64,000 nt of DNA from Marinobacter litoralis. GTDB lineage: Bacteria; Pseudomonadota; Gammaproteobacteria; Pseudomonadales; Oleiphilaceae. Under the pieces are notes generated by a model. The model was not told the DNA's origin and did no database searches. It saw only the letters and a list, made by a program, of their open reading frames with translations. Where the stretch lies: positions 62,001 to 126,000 of the forward strand of contig NZ_JAELVS010000006.1 of NCBI RefSeq assembly GCF_016427555.1, written 5' to 3'. How positions within the stretch are numbered: the first letter of the stretch is position 1; each line of letters opens with the position of its first letter. A program made the position numbers and the translations under genes. Of this stretch, positions 1-9,215 are shown in pieces.

Positions 1-1566
1 AAGATCTACCAGGAAGTCATCGCTACCCCAGCCGATGGCAAATGACGAGGCACCCTCGCCCGTTACACCGAGATCCACTCCCAACGCACCCGGGAAAGAA
101 ATGGTATTACTGCCACCGCTTGCGGCATCACGTGCTTCGCTGAGGGTTCCAAGGGAGCCACCAACGGTCACAACATCGTTACCACTCACATCGTAGGCGG
201 CGCCGCCCCACCGAACACCCAAATCTTCGGCCACATTGGTCTGGGCACGAACAATGCGAGCTTCAATAGACACCTGACGCACCGGAACGTCCCATGTACT
301 CACCAAGCGACGAATTTCTTCGAGCTTATCGGCGGTTTCACGAACCGTAATGGTGTTGGTGCGTTTATCCGAGGACACGAAACCTCGGGAGGAAATCAAT
401 TCTGCGTCAGCCTGGATAAGGCTCACAATCTCATCAGCCTTCGCGTAGTTGACCTGAATAATATCAAGGCGAACCGGGGCCAGTTCAGCAATCTGCTTAT
501 TGGTTTCCAGCTCAAGCTTCTCACGAGTCGCAATTTCTTCAGCGGGCGCGACCAGCAGCACGTTACCAATCTGACGCTTATCCAGACCTTTAGTCTTCAA
601 TATCAGATCCAGCGCCTGATCCCAGGGCACGTTCTGCAAGCGCAATGTAATGCTACCGCCCACGGTGTCACTGGCCACCAGGTTCAAACCGGTGAAGTCA
701 GCGATCAGCTGCAGCACCGAACGGACCTCGATGTCCTGGAAGTTGAGCGACAGCTTTTCGCCCGAGTACGGGAACTTCTCTTCACGACGGGTTTCCGCCT
801 CTTCTTGAGAGATTTCTTCCACGCTAACCGTGAACTCGCGGCCAGACTGATAGGCGATGTAGTCGTAATCCCCTTCCGGGCGAATTTCTACAACCGCATT
901 GCCATCTTCCATAAAGGTATCGATGCGAGTAACAGGCGTTGCAAAGTCCGTCACATCCAGCCGACGGCGCAAATCGACGGGGACATCCAGGCCCGGCATA
1001 GTCAGGCGAATACGGCCACCCAGCTCTGTCAGGTTGACGGCCGAGGAGCTACTACCCAAGTCAACAATCACTCGCCCTTCGCCAGCCTTACCCCGACGAA
1101 AATCGATGCCGGCCAGCGCGTTCGCTCCGGATTGCGCCGGAGCGCTCGTCTGTTGCGTGCTGGGCGCGGACGCGACCGAAGCAGCTGCGCCACCACCGAT
1201 GGTCATAACCAGTGAGTTGTTGCTACGGGTCGTCTCGTGAGGAACCAACTCAACCAAATTGAAGATCAAGCGGGTGCGATCCTTGGTTTCCACAACAGTG
1301 ACGCTCTGGGCATTGCCGGATCCCAGAGGAATGCTGCGCTTATTGATCGCACTGGTCGTATCTTTCAGGTCAACGGTAATACGTGCTGGCCGCTCGATGG
1401 TGTAGCCAGTCGGCTCCGGCGGTGTACCGTCGAATTCCATGGTCACTTCCAAGCGCTCACCCGGCAGCGACGAAAACGTGACGTCCTGCAGCGTGACCGC
1501 GCTGGCCAGGCTGCTCCATAACCCCACGGCAATAATACCTACGGAGACATTTAGTTTTTTGAACAT
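1..1566 (-). CDS. pilQ: Type IV pilus secretin PilQ (3' end cut by window edge)
   Basis: Outer-membrane secretin through which the type IV pilus leaves the cell. About 522 codons are visible and the reading frame runs off the left edge, so the C-terminal secretin barrel is missing. The visible part has a signal peptide (MFKKLNVSVGIIAVG, cleavage near ASA), AMIN-type domains that bind peptidoglycan, and then secretin N-domains (for example the segment starting NFQDIEVRSVLQLIADFTG). The ATG at 1566 was chosen because GAGG lies 7 bases upstream and it gives a clean signal peptide. An in-frame ATG at 1617 would overlap the pilP stop as TGATG. It is the last gene of a pilMNOPQ operon. Confidence 0.95.
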   Translation of the reverse strand, partial: MFKKLNVSVGIIAVGLWSSLASAVTLQDVTFSSLPGERLEVTMEFDGTPPEPTGYTIERPARITVDLKDTTSAINKRSIPLGSGNAQSVTVVETKDRTRLIFNLVELVPHETTRSNNSLVMTIGGGAAASVASAPSTQQTSAPAQSGANALAGIDFRRGKAGEGRVIVDLGSSSSAVNLTELGGRIRLTMPGLDVPVDLRRRLDVTDFATPVTRIDTFMEDGNAVVEIRPEGDYDYIAYQSGREFTVSVEEISQEEAETRREEKFPYSGEKLSLNFQDIEVRSVLQLIADFTGLNLVASDTVGGSITLRLQNVPWDQALDLILKTKGLDKRQIGNVLLVAPAEEIATREKLELETNKQIAELAPVRLDIIQVNYAKADEIVSLIQADAELISSRGFVSSDKRTNTITVRETADKLEEIRRLVSTWDVPVRQVSIEARIVRAQTNVAEDLGVRWGGAAYDVSGNDVVTVGGSLGTLSEARDAASGGSNTISFPGALGVDLGVTGEGASSFAIGWGSDDFLVDL

Positions 1567-1616
1567 CGCTAGCCTCGACCCTAAACCTGTTTGTTCTTGC
1601 ATGTTTCTTGTAGTCA

Positions 1617-2174
1617 TCATCCTGCCGCTCCCGAGCCCTCATCCAAAGACAAAGAGCGGGGGCGTTCAACCCATCCACCCCGGCCATTCGGAACGATTTC
1701 AATCAATTCGATGCGCGTTTCACTGACGCCAACGATACGACCGTAGTTCTGCCCCATGTAGTTACCAACCCGCACCCGATGGATGCCCGATGCACCATCC
1801 CGCACCAAGGCATAAAGCGTTCCGCCGGCACCTTCCAGGGTTCCCACCATGTTCAGCGATTTCAGATCGAAGTTCTCAAGCACCTCTCTCGGGCGATCAA
1901 GATCAGGCTCCACATCGGTGATCGGCTTTTCATCCACCATGGTGAGCTGGACATCGACGGGCGGCTCGAACGGCGCTCGACGATCTGCAGCCGTGTAACT
2001 GAAGGCCTCATAGGCCTTGAACTCTGGCAAGGGCTCTACGTGCCCCCGGGGTTTTGCCCGGGTATCCGCCATAAACTTGTCCAAATCCGAGAAGCCGTTT
2101 CCCTGGGAACAAGCCGTCAGTAACGACGCCAGACACACACCCAGCCAGGCTTTTCCTGCATGCTTCTTCGCCAT
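1617..2174 (-). CDS. pilP: Type IV pilus lipoprotein PilP
   Basis: Inner-membrane lipoprotein that links the PilMNO alignment complex to the PilQ secretin. 185 residues. The N-terminus has a lipobox, LLTAC, after a short hydrophobic stretch (Cys22). The C-terminal half (about residues 100-180) has the PilP beta-sandwich pattern, with phrases such as RVGNYMGQNYGRI that are typical of the family. It lies 2 bases after pilO and upstream of pilQ, the standard operon position. Confidence 0.95.
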   Translation of the reverse strand: MAKKHAGKAWLGVCLASLLTACSQGNGFSDLDKFMADTRAKPRGHVEPLPEFKAYEAFSYTAADRRAPFEPPVDVQLTMVDEKPITDVEPDLDRPREVLENFDLKSLNMVGTLEGAGGTLYALVRDGASGIHRVRVGNYMGQNYGRIVGVSETRIELIEIVPNGRGGWVERPRSLSLDEGSGAAG

Positions 2175-2176
2175 GC

Positions 2177-2788
2177 TTACTCTCCAGCCCGGTAACGGTA
2201 GGTACGAGCGAGAACTTGCATATCAAGCTGCTCACCGTTTCCACCAATTGGTTTGATAGTCAAATCGTGCAGCGTCACGATACGCGGCAAGCTCGCCACG
2301 CTGCTAATGAACGAGGCCAGTTCGTGATACGAACCCGAAACCCGCACGTTAATAGGAAGTTCAGAGTAAAAATCTCTTTGGCGTTCTGGCTGCAGTTTCA
2401 CCTCCTGCAAGCTCAGACCACTGCCCAGAGCGGTATTGGTGATATCTTCCAGCAAGCCCGGCACTTCGGTTTCACTAGGCAACTGTCGCACCAGTGCACC
2501 GAAGGTTTCTTCCATTTCCACCATTTGAGCTTTGAAGACCCCCAGATTGGCAACCCGGTAGGCTTTCTGCTCGTATGTTTGCTTCAACTCCTGTTCTTTT
2601 CTTTCAACCCGATCCAGCTGGGCATACTGATCCTTAATGAAGAACCAATATCCACCGCCGAGAATGAGACCAAACACCAAGAGGAACACGATAGCCTTGA
2701 TCGGTGCTGGCCAAATGCCTGCATTATTGACATCCAGATCATTGATATCGAATTCATTGAGACTTTTCAGTGAGTCCGCGAGGCTCAT
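2177..2788 (-). CDS. pilO: Type IV pilus inner-membrane protein PilO
   Basis: Partner of PilN in the inner-membrane alignment subcomplex. 203 residues. There is a short cytoplasmic N-terminus, one membrane segment (about 30-50, IKAIVFLLVFGLILGGGYWF), a coiled coil (about 55-95) and a ferredoxin-like periplasmic domain. The start codon overlaps the pilN stop as TAATG, which implies translational coupling. Length and architecture are normal for the family. Confidence 0.95.
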   Translation of the reverse strand: MSLADSLKSLNEFDINDLDVNNAGIWPAPIKAIVFLLVFGLILGGGYWFFIKDQYAQLDRVERKEQELKQTYEQKAYRVANLGVFKAQMVEMEETFGALVRQLPSETEVPGLLEDITNTALGSGLSLQEVKLQPERQRDFYSELPINVRVSGSYHELASFISSVASLPRIVTLHDLTIKPIGGNGEQLDMQVLARTYRYRAGE

Positions 2789-3350
2789 TATTTATCCTCC
2801 CCTTCGGGCTCTGGTGTTTTCTGCTGGACCGATAGATTGAACTGACTGTAACCAGCACGGCGATTGTCTGCAGCAGCGACGTTGGTCAGATTTGGTTCCG
2901 TAAACCAATCGGATTCGTCGAACTGACGCATCAGATTAGAAATGCGGCTGTTGGACTCTGCCATGCCCACAATATCGAGGCGTTCGCCTGTCTTTTTCAG
3001 GTCGGTGAAGAACAGACCATCCGGAAGTGTCCGAACCAACTCGTCAAACACCCGAACAATCACCGGGCGCTTACCCTGCAAATCTTGAATCACCTTCATC
3101 CGAGCGAGCAATTCGTCGCGCTGACGTTTCAGGTTCTCGATTTCTTTGATCTGCTTATCCAGCTGCTTCGTAGCGGTTTCAATGTAGGCGTTGCGAGACT
3201 GCTGGTAAGCGATCCGATTGTCTGTGTCGGTTTTCCACAAGAACACCAAACCGGCCGCAATAATGACGGCGCCCAGCATCATCACCACAAACTGTTTCTG
3301 CTTTTCAGCGCGCAGTTCTTCGCGCCAGGGCCTGAGGTTAATTTTTGCCA

Positions 3351-3351
<1 letters not shown>
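2788..3351 (-). CDS. pilN: Type IV pilus inner-membrane protein PilN
   Basis: Bitopic inner-membrane protein that binds PilM through its cytoplasmic N-terminus and dimerises with PilO. 187 residues. The N-terminus carries the conserved PilM-binding motif INLRPWRE, followed by one membrane segment (about 22-41), a coiled coil (about 55-95) and a periplasmic domain. The ATG overlaps the pilM stop as TGATG. Length is normal. Confidence 0.95.
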
Positions 3352-4684
<1,333 letters not shown>

Positions 4685-7189
4685 ATGTCTCATTTGATGC
4701 GTACATCTCGTGTTTTTGCCTGGATCATTCTTACCGGCCTGAGTGTCGCTGTCATTTTGTCTGCAAGCTTGTACCTGTATTTGCGGCCAAGCTTGCCTCC
4801 GGTCGAACAACTTCTCGACGTCAAACTGCAAACGCCTTTGCGGGTATACAGCCATGACAACAAATTAATAGCAGAATTCGGCGAAAAGAGAAGGACGCCA
4901 GTCACAATCGAACAGATCCCTACACTTCAGTTACAAGCCTTTCTGGCGGCGGAAGACGCCCGTTTTTACGAGCATTTCGGAGTGGACATCAAAGGCCTGA
5001 CACGGGCTGCCATAGAATTGATCTCCACCGGATCGATTCAATCCGGAGGCAGTACCATCACCATGCAGGTTGCAAAAAATTACTTTTTGTCACGCGACCG
5101 GACCTTCATTCGCAAGTTCAGCGAAATACTTCTGGCCATTCAAATCGAGCGCGAACTGAGCAAAGAAAAAATTTTCGAGCTGTATCTGAACAAAATCTAT
5201 CTGGGCAACCGCGCTTACGGCATAGCGGCCGCCGCCGAGGTGTATTACGACAAACCGGTTAATGAACTCTCCCTGGCACAGATGGCCATGCTGGCCGGCT
5301 TGCCGAAGGCCCCTTCTGCCTATAACCCGATCGCCGATCCCGAGCGTGCGCTTGTCCGCCGCAACTGGATACTCGGGCGCATGGAAGACCTGGGCTTCAT
5401 TACCAGTGACGCCCGGGAACTGGCCTCCGGCGCACCGATCACCGCAAGCTACAACGCCCGAGAAACAGACGTGGATGCCGATTATGTTGCCGAAATGGCC
5501 CGCTCGGAAATGGTTCGCCGATTCGGCGACACGGCCTACACTGACGGCTACAGCGTCACGCTCACCGTTGACAGCCTGAAGCAGCAAACCGCTACTGACA
5601 CGCTAAGAGCCGGCCTGGAAAATTACGATCGTCGCCACGGATTCCGCGGCGCAATCGCACAAGTAGACATTGACGGCCTGACTCCCGCCGAGCTTTCCGG
5701 GGAGCTGGCAAACTACCCCAGTGTTGAGACTTTGCTGCCAGCAATAGTAACGGCGATCGATGACAAGAGCGGGGAAGTGCAAACCCACACTCGTGCGCTG
5801 GGTCCCACCACCATGGCCTTTGAAACCATGAAGTGGGCGCGCAAACACCGCACCCAAAGCCTGACCGGTCCGGAACCGAAGAAACCGTCTGATGTTGTCA
5901 GTGTTGGCGACGTTATTTATGTAAAAGCACTCGACCCGTCCCAGGGCGCCGAAGACACGACAACCATCACGCAAAACGTTGCTTTGGCTCAAGTGCCCAA
6001 CGTTGAAGGTGCCCTGATTTCACTGAACGCGAAAACCGGGGCCATTGAAGCCCTCACCGGAGGCTACAGCTTCGGGCAAAGCAAATACAATCGCGCGACT
6101 CAGGCCAAGCGGCAACCGGGTTCCACGTTCAAACCGTTTTTGTATCTGGCAGCGCTCGAGAACGGGCGCACACCCGCCACCATCTACAATGACGCACCAA
6201 TCGTGCTCAACAACGCCGATCTGGAAGGTTCATGGCGCCCTCAGAACGCGTCCGGCCAGTTTTATGGCCCAACCACCTTGCGCAAAGGCCTGTACCGCTC
6301 GCGAAACCTGGTTTCCATTCGGTTACTGCGGGACTTGGGCATCCGCACCACTCTGGACTACCTGGAACAGCTCAAAATCCCGACAGACAATATGCCTTCA
6401 AATTTGTCTTTGTCGCTGGGAAGCGGCCTGCTTACCCCCATGGAACTGGCGCGCGGCTTTGCGATCATCGCCAACGGCGGTTATGACGTTCAGCCCTATT
6501 TGATCGAAAGTATTCGTGAATCCAATGGCACTGTGATTTATGAAGCGCCCGAAACCATTCTGTGCGACCAGAACTGTGATGCCCTTGAGGAACAATACGG
6601 TTCGGCTGATGCAGAAGCTCCGGCAACCGACGAAACAGAGCCGAAAGCCGATGGCATTACCCTTCCGGCTTCACGTGATTCCGATACCCCCAGAATCATG
6701 CGCAAGCTGGCGGATTCCCGCTCGGTTTACATCATGCATTCCATCATGCAAGACGTGATTCAACAGGGTACCGGCCGTCGCGCCAAAGCCCTTGGGCGAA
6801 GCGATCTCGCCGGAAAAACCGGCACCACCAATGAACAGAAAGACACCTGGTTCGCCGGCTATAACCACGACGTAGCGACAACGGTCTACGTCGGCTTCGA
6901 CCAACCGGCACCCTTGGGTCGCGGAGAATACGGCGCCTCCACCGCATTGCCCATCTGGATTGACTACATGAAGGTTGCACTGGCAGACACATCACCGGCA
7001 CTAATGCCACGGCCCAACGGCCTGGCCAACATTCGCATCAATCCCGAAACGGGCGAACGCGCGCACCCGAACGAAGACGGCGTTTTTGAGCTCTTCAAAG
7101 AAGAGAACGTTCCTGCGCCATTAACCGCCGACGAACTTGAAAACCCCTCAGGCACTACGCCGGAAAGCTTCTCACGGCAGATTTTCTAA
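4685..7189 (+). CDS. mrcA: Penicillin-binding protein 1A (bifunctional transglycosylase/transpeptidase)
   Basis: Class A PBP that polymerises and cross-links peptidoglycan in the periplasm. 834 residues. There is an N-terminal membrane anchor (about 8-30), then a GT51 glycosyltransferase domain with EDARFYEHFGVD and GGSTITMQVAKN. A PBP1A-type OB insert follows (about 300-410). The transpeptidase domain has SxxK as STFK in RQPGSTFKPFLY, SxN as SRN and KTG in LAGKTGTTN. All catalytic motifs are intact. An acidic insert lies around residues 635-660. Also called ponA in pseudomonads. The ATG at 4685 has only a weak binding site, and ATG 4697 is an alternative. Confidence 0.95.
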   Translation: MSHLMRTSRVFAWIILTGLSVAVILSASLYLYLRPSLPPVEQLLDVKLQTPLRVYSHDNKLIAEFGEKRRTPVTIEQIPTLQLQAFLAAEDARFYEHFGVDIKGLTRAAIELISTGSIQSGGSTITMQVAKNYFLSRDRTFIRKFSEILLAIQIERELSKEKIFELYLNKIYLGNRAYGIAAAAEVYYDKPVNELSLAQMAMLAGLPKAPSAYNPIADPERALVRRNWILGRMEDLGFITSDARELASGAPITASYNARETDVDADYVAEMARSEMVRRFGDTAYTDGYSVTLTVDSLKQQTATDTLRAGLENYDRRHGFRGAIAQVDIDGLTPAELSGELANYPSVETLLPAIVTAIDDKSGEVQTHTRALGPTTMAFETMKWARKHRTQSLTGPEPKKPSDVVSVGDVIYVKALDPSQGAEDTTTITQNVALAQVPNVEGALISLNAKTGAIEALTGGYSFGQSKYNRATQAKRQPGSTFKPFLYLAALENGRTPATIYNDAPIVLNNADLEGSWRPQNASGQFYGPTTLRKGLYRSRNLVSIRLLRDLGIRTTLDYLEQLKIPTDNMPSNLSLSLGSGLLTPMELARGFAIIANGGYDVQPYLIESIRESNGTVIYEAPETILCDQNCDALEEQYGSADAEAPATDETEPKADGITLPASRDSDTPRIMRKLADSRSVYIMHSIMQDVIQQGTGRRAKALGRSDLAGKTGTTNEQKDTWFAGYNHDVATTVYVGFDQPAPLGRGEYGASTALPIWIDYMKVALADTSPALMPRPNGLANIRINPETGERAHPNEDGVFELFKEENVPAPLTADELENPSGTTPESFSRQIF

Positions 7190-7220
7190 GCCGGAAAGCC
7201 CAGGAAAAACAGATAGCCAT

Positions 7221-7253
7221 AAAAAAACCGGCGGGATCACCTCCGGTTTTTTT
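7221..7253. terminator. Bidirectional rho-independent terminator between mrcA and maeB
   Basis: An 11-bp perfect stem (AAAAAAACCGG / CCGGTTTTTTT) encloses an 11-base loop. A tract of seven Ts follows on either strand, so it can end both mrcA and the convergent maeB. Confidence 0.9.
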
Positions 7254-7279
7254 ATGCATGAAGCTGAACTACATCCGAG

Positions 7280-8545
7280 TTAGATGATGTCGTCCATAGA
7301 CTTCAGCGGGTAGTGCGCAGGGTATGGTTGACCCGCTACACCAGAGTCTACAGCAGCGCGGGCTACCGCAGCAGGTACAACTTCCAGCAAGCGGACATCC
7401 ATCGGCTTCGGAATGATGTAATCCTTACCGAATTCCAGGCTGTCTACGCCGTAGGCTTCACAGATTTCCTGGGGAACCGACTCTTTTGCCAGTTCACGGA
7501 TAGCGTTCACCGCCGCCACTTTCATTTCTTCGTTGATGCAGGTCGCGCGAACGTCCAGAGCACCACGGAAAATGAACGGGAAGCCCAACACGTTATTCAC
7601 CTGGTTCGGGTAGTCTGAACGGCCAGTAGCCATAATCAGATCGTCACGGGTAGCCATGGCCAGCTCGTGATTGATTTCCGGATCCGGGTTGGAGCATGCG
7701 AAAACGATCGGGTTAGCGGCCATCTTCTTCAGCTGTTCCGCTGACAGAAGATCAGGACCGGACAGACCCAGGAATACGTCTGCGCCATCGATAGCATCGT
7801 CCAGCGTGCGCTTGTCTGTGTCGTTCGCAAACATCGCTTTATACTGGTTCAGATCATCACGGCCAGAGTGGATCACACCCTTACGGTCGAGCATGAAGAT
7901 GTTCTCAGAGCGAGCACCACAGCTGATCAGCAACTTGGTGCAGGCAATGGCGGCTGCGCCAGCGCCCAAGCAAACAATTTTCGCGTCTTCAATGTTTTTG
8001 CCCTGCAGCTCAAGGGCGTTGATCATGCCAGCCGCAGTTACGATCGCGGTACCATGCTGGTCATCATGGAAGATGGGCACATTGCACTTTTCGATCAGTG
8101 CGCGCTCAATTTCAAAGCACTCAGGGGCTTTGATGTCTTCCAGGTTGATGCCACCAAAGGTGTCTGCGATGCGCTCAACAGTTTCAATAAACGCTTGCGG
8201 GCTTTCGGAATTAACTTCGATATCGAATACGTCAATTCCGGCAAAGCGCTTGAACAGTACGCCTTTGCCTTCCATTACCGGCTTACTCGCCAGAGGACCG
8301 AGGTTACCCAGGCCCAGGATAGCGGTACCGTCAGAAATAACGGCTACCAGGTTACCCTTGGCAGTATATTTGTATGCGTTCTCGGGGTCCTTCGCGATCT
8401 CGCGGACCGGCTCGGCAACTCCAGGACTGTACGCCAGAGATAGATCGCGAGCTGTTTGAGTAGGCTTAGTGACTTCTACACTCAGCTTACCCGGCCGCGG
8501 TTTGGCGTGATATTCAAGGGCTGCTTCTTTCAGATCTTGAGACAT
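7280..8545 (-). CDS. maeB: Malic enzyme, short form (malate to pyruvate plus CO2)
   Basis: Decarboxylates malate to pyruvate and reduces NAD(P)+. About 421 residues. The N-terminal malic domain includes YSPGVAEPVREI and the catalytic-region phrase GTAILGLGNLGPLASKPVMEG, and the NAD-binding domain carries CLGAGAAAIAC. The phosphotransacetylase-like C-terminal domain of the long E. coli MaeB is absent, as in the short Pseudomonas enzyme. The ATG at 8545 (MSQDLKE) is preferred because GGAAC precedes it. A GTG at 8566 would add 7 residues but has no binding site. The cofactor (NAD or NADP) cannot be told from sequence. Confidence 0.9.
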   Translation of the reverse strand: MSQDLKEAALEYHAKPRPGKLSVEVTKPTQTARDLSLAYSPGVAEPVREIAKDPENAYKYTAKGNLVAVISDGTAILGLGNLGPLASKPVMEGKGVLFKRFAGIDVFDIEVNSESPQAFIETVERIADTFGGINLEDIKAPECFEIERALIEKCNVPIFHDDQHGTAIVTAAGMINALELQGKNIEDAKIVCLGAGAAAIACTKLLISCGARSENIFMLDRKGVIHSGRDDLNQYKAMFANDTDKRTLDDAIDGADVFLGLSGPDLLSAEQLKKMAANPIVFACSNPDPEINHELAMATRDDLIMATGRSDYPNQVNNVLGFPFIFRGALDVRATCINEEMKVAAVNAIRELAKESVPQEICEAYGVDSLEFGKDYIIPKPMDVRLLEVVPAAVARAAVDSGVAGQPYPAHYPLKSMDDII

Positions 8546-8717
8546 TGCCACTGTTCCGTTTGTCACGTTTAAAAGTAAAAGCCGCCTGACCTCAGGTCGA
8601 CGGAGCGCGACATTATGGCGCGCTCGCCTAAAAACGACAAGCTAAACCCGAATATTTTATAGCCAGTCAATAGGGCATTTTGCGTATAACGATTCTTATT
8701 GCCTGAATTCCGCACAC

Positions 8718-8745
8718 AAAAAAAGCGCCCGCAGGCGCTTTTTTT
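8718..8745 (-). terminator. Rho-independent terminator of rpmE
   Basis: A perfect 12-bp stem, AAAAAAAGCGCC / GGCGCTTTTTTT, with a 4-base loop. It sits just after the rpmE stop on the minus strand and before maeB, so maeB has its own promoter. It is symmetric and could act in both directions. Confidence 0.92.
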
Positions 8746-8760
8746 ACGTTCCGGCTATGC

Positions 8761-8982
8761 TCAGTCTTTCTTAGCACCGATACGACCGCCGAAACGCTTG
8801 TTGAACTTATCAATACGACCACCGGTGTCCATAACCTTCTGCTTGCCAGTGTAGAACGGGTGGCACTGGGAGCATACGTCCAGCTGCAGGTCGTGACCAA
8901 CAGTAGAGCGGGTCTTGATCACGTTACCGCAAGAACAGGTAGCAGTGATGTCTTCGTACTTAGGATGAATACCTTCTTTCAT
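8761..8982 (-). CDS. rpmE: Ribosomal protein bL31, zinc-binding form
   Basis: Large-subunit protein L31, which contributes to an intersubunit bridge. 73 residues. This is the zinc-binding (C+) paralogue: Cys pairs in CSCG (about 16-18) and CSQCHPF (about 37-40). [12 protein letters not shown] near the end is typical. The binding site AGAGG lies 6 bases before the ATG. It is transcribed divergently from priA and followed by its own terminator. A short upstream reading frame overlaps its start (see 8979-9002). Confidence 0.97.
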   Translation of the reverse strand: MKEGIHPKYEDITATCSCGNVIKTRSTVGHDLQLDVCSQCHPFYTGKQKVMDTGGRIDKFNKRFGGRIGAKKD

Positions 8983-9002
8983 GGCGAACCTCTTTCGGGC
9001 AT
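8979..9002 (-). promoter_or_regulatory. Seven-codon leader ORF overlapping the rpmE start
   Basis: On the rpmE strand, ATG at 9002 opens a 7-codon frame (MPERGSP) whose TGA overlaps the rpmE ATG as ATGA. Upstream at 9013-9022 lies GGAGGTGATC, a long match to the anti-Shine-Dalgarno sequence, 10 bases before this ATG. The rpmE binding site lies inside the mini-ORF. bL31 is known in E. coli to repress its own mRNA. Whether this mini-ORF is translated is inference. Confidence 0.35.
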
Positions 9003-9024
9003 GCCGCTACCTGATCACCTCCGG

Positions 9025-9038
9025 AAAAACCGGTTTTT
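9025..9038. promoter_or_regulatory. 14-bp perfect palindrome in the rpmE/priA divergent region
   Basis: AAAAACCGGTTTTT is a perfect palindrome directly upstream of the GGAGGTGATC element of the rpmE leader. It could be a dyad operator or part of an RNA fold in the leader. Function unknown. Confidence 0.35.
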
Positions 9039-9215
9039 GGGTCAGGCACCGCAATTTTGAATCAATTGAAAGACCGCGCACTACCACGCCCGGCCAGAAA
9101 CAGACCGCGAATCTTACTGGCAAAGCCGGTCACAGGCAAGTATCTTCCGCAGTGTCTATTGCGGCAAAACCATCCGCCGGCGCTATTTCACCGATTTTCA
9201 GGATACGCAGATACC

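Noticed and set aside
7231..7245. GGGATCACCTCC, identical to part of the 16S rRNA 3' end
   Set aside because: It is the loop of a terminator hairpin; there is no surrounding rRNA sequence. A related stretch at 9013-9022 acts as a Shine-Dalgarno-like site on the other strand.
9057..9215. 53-residue N-terminal extension of PriA
   Set aside because: Low similarity to PriA and it lies over the rpmE promoter; GTG 9216 fits the family length.
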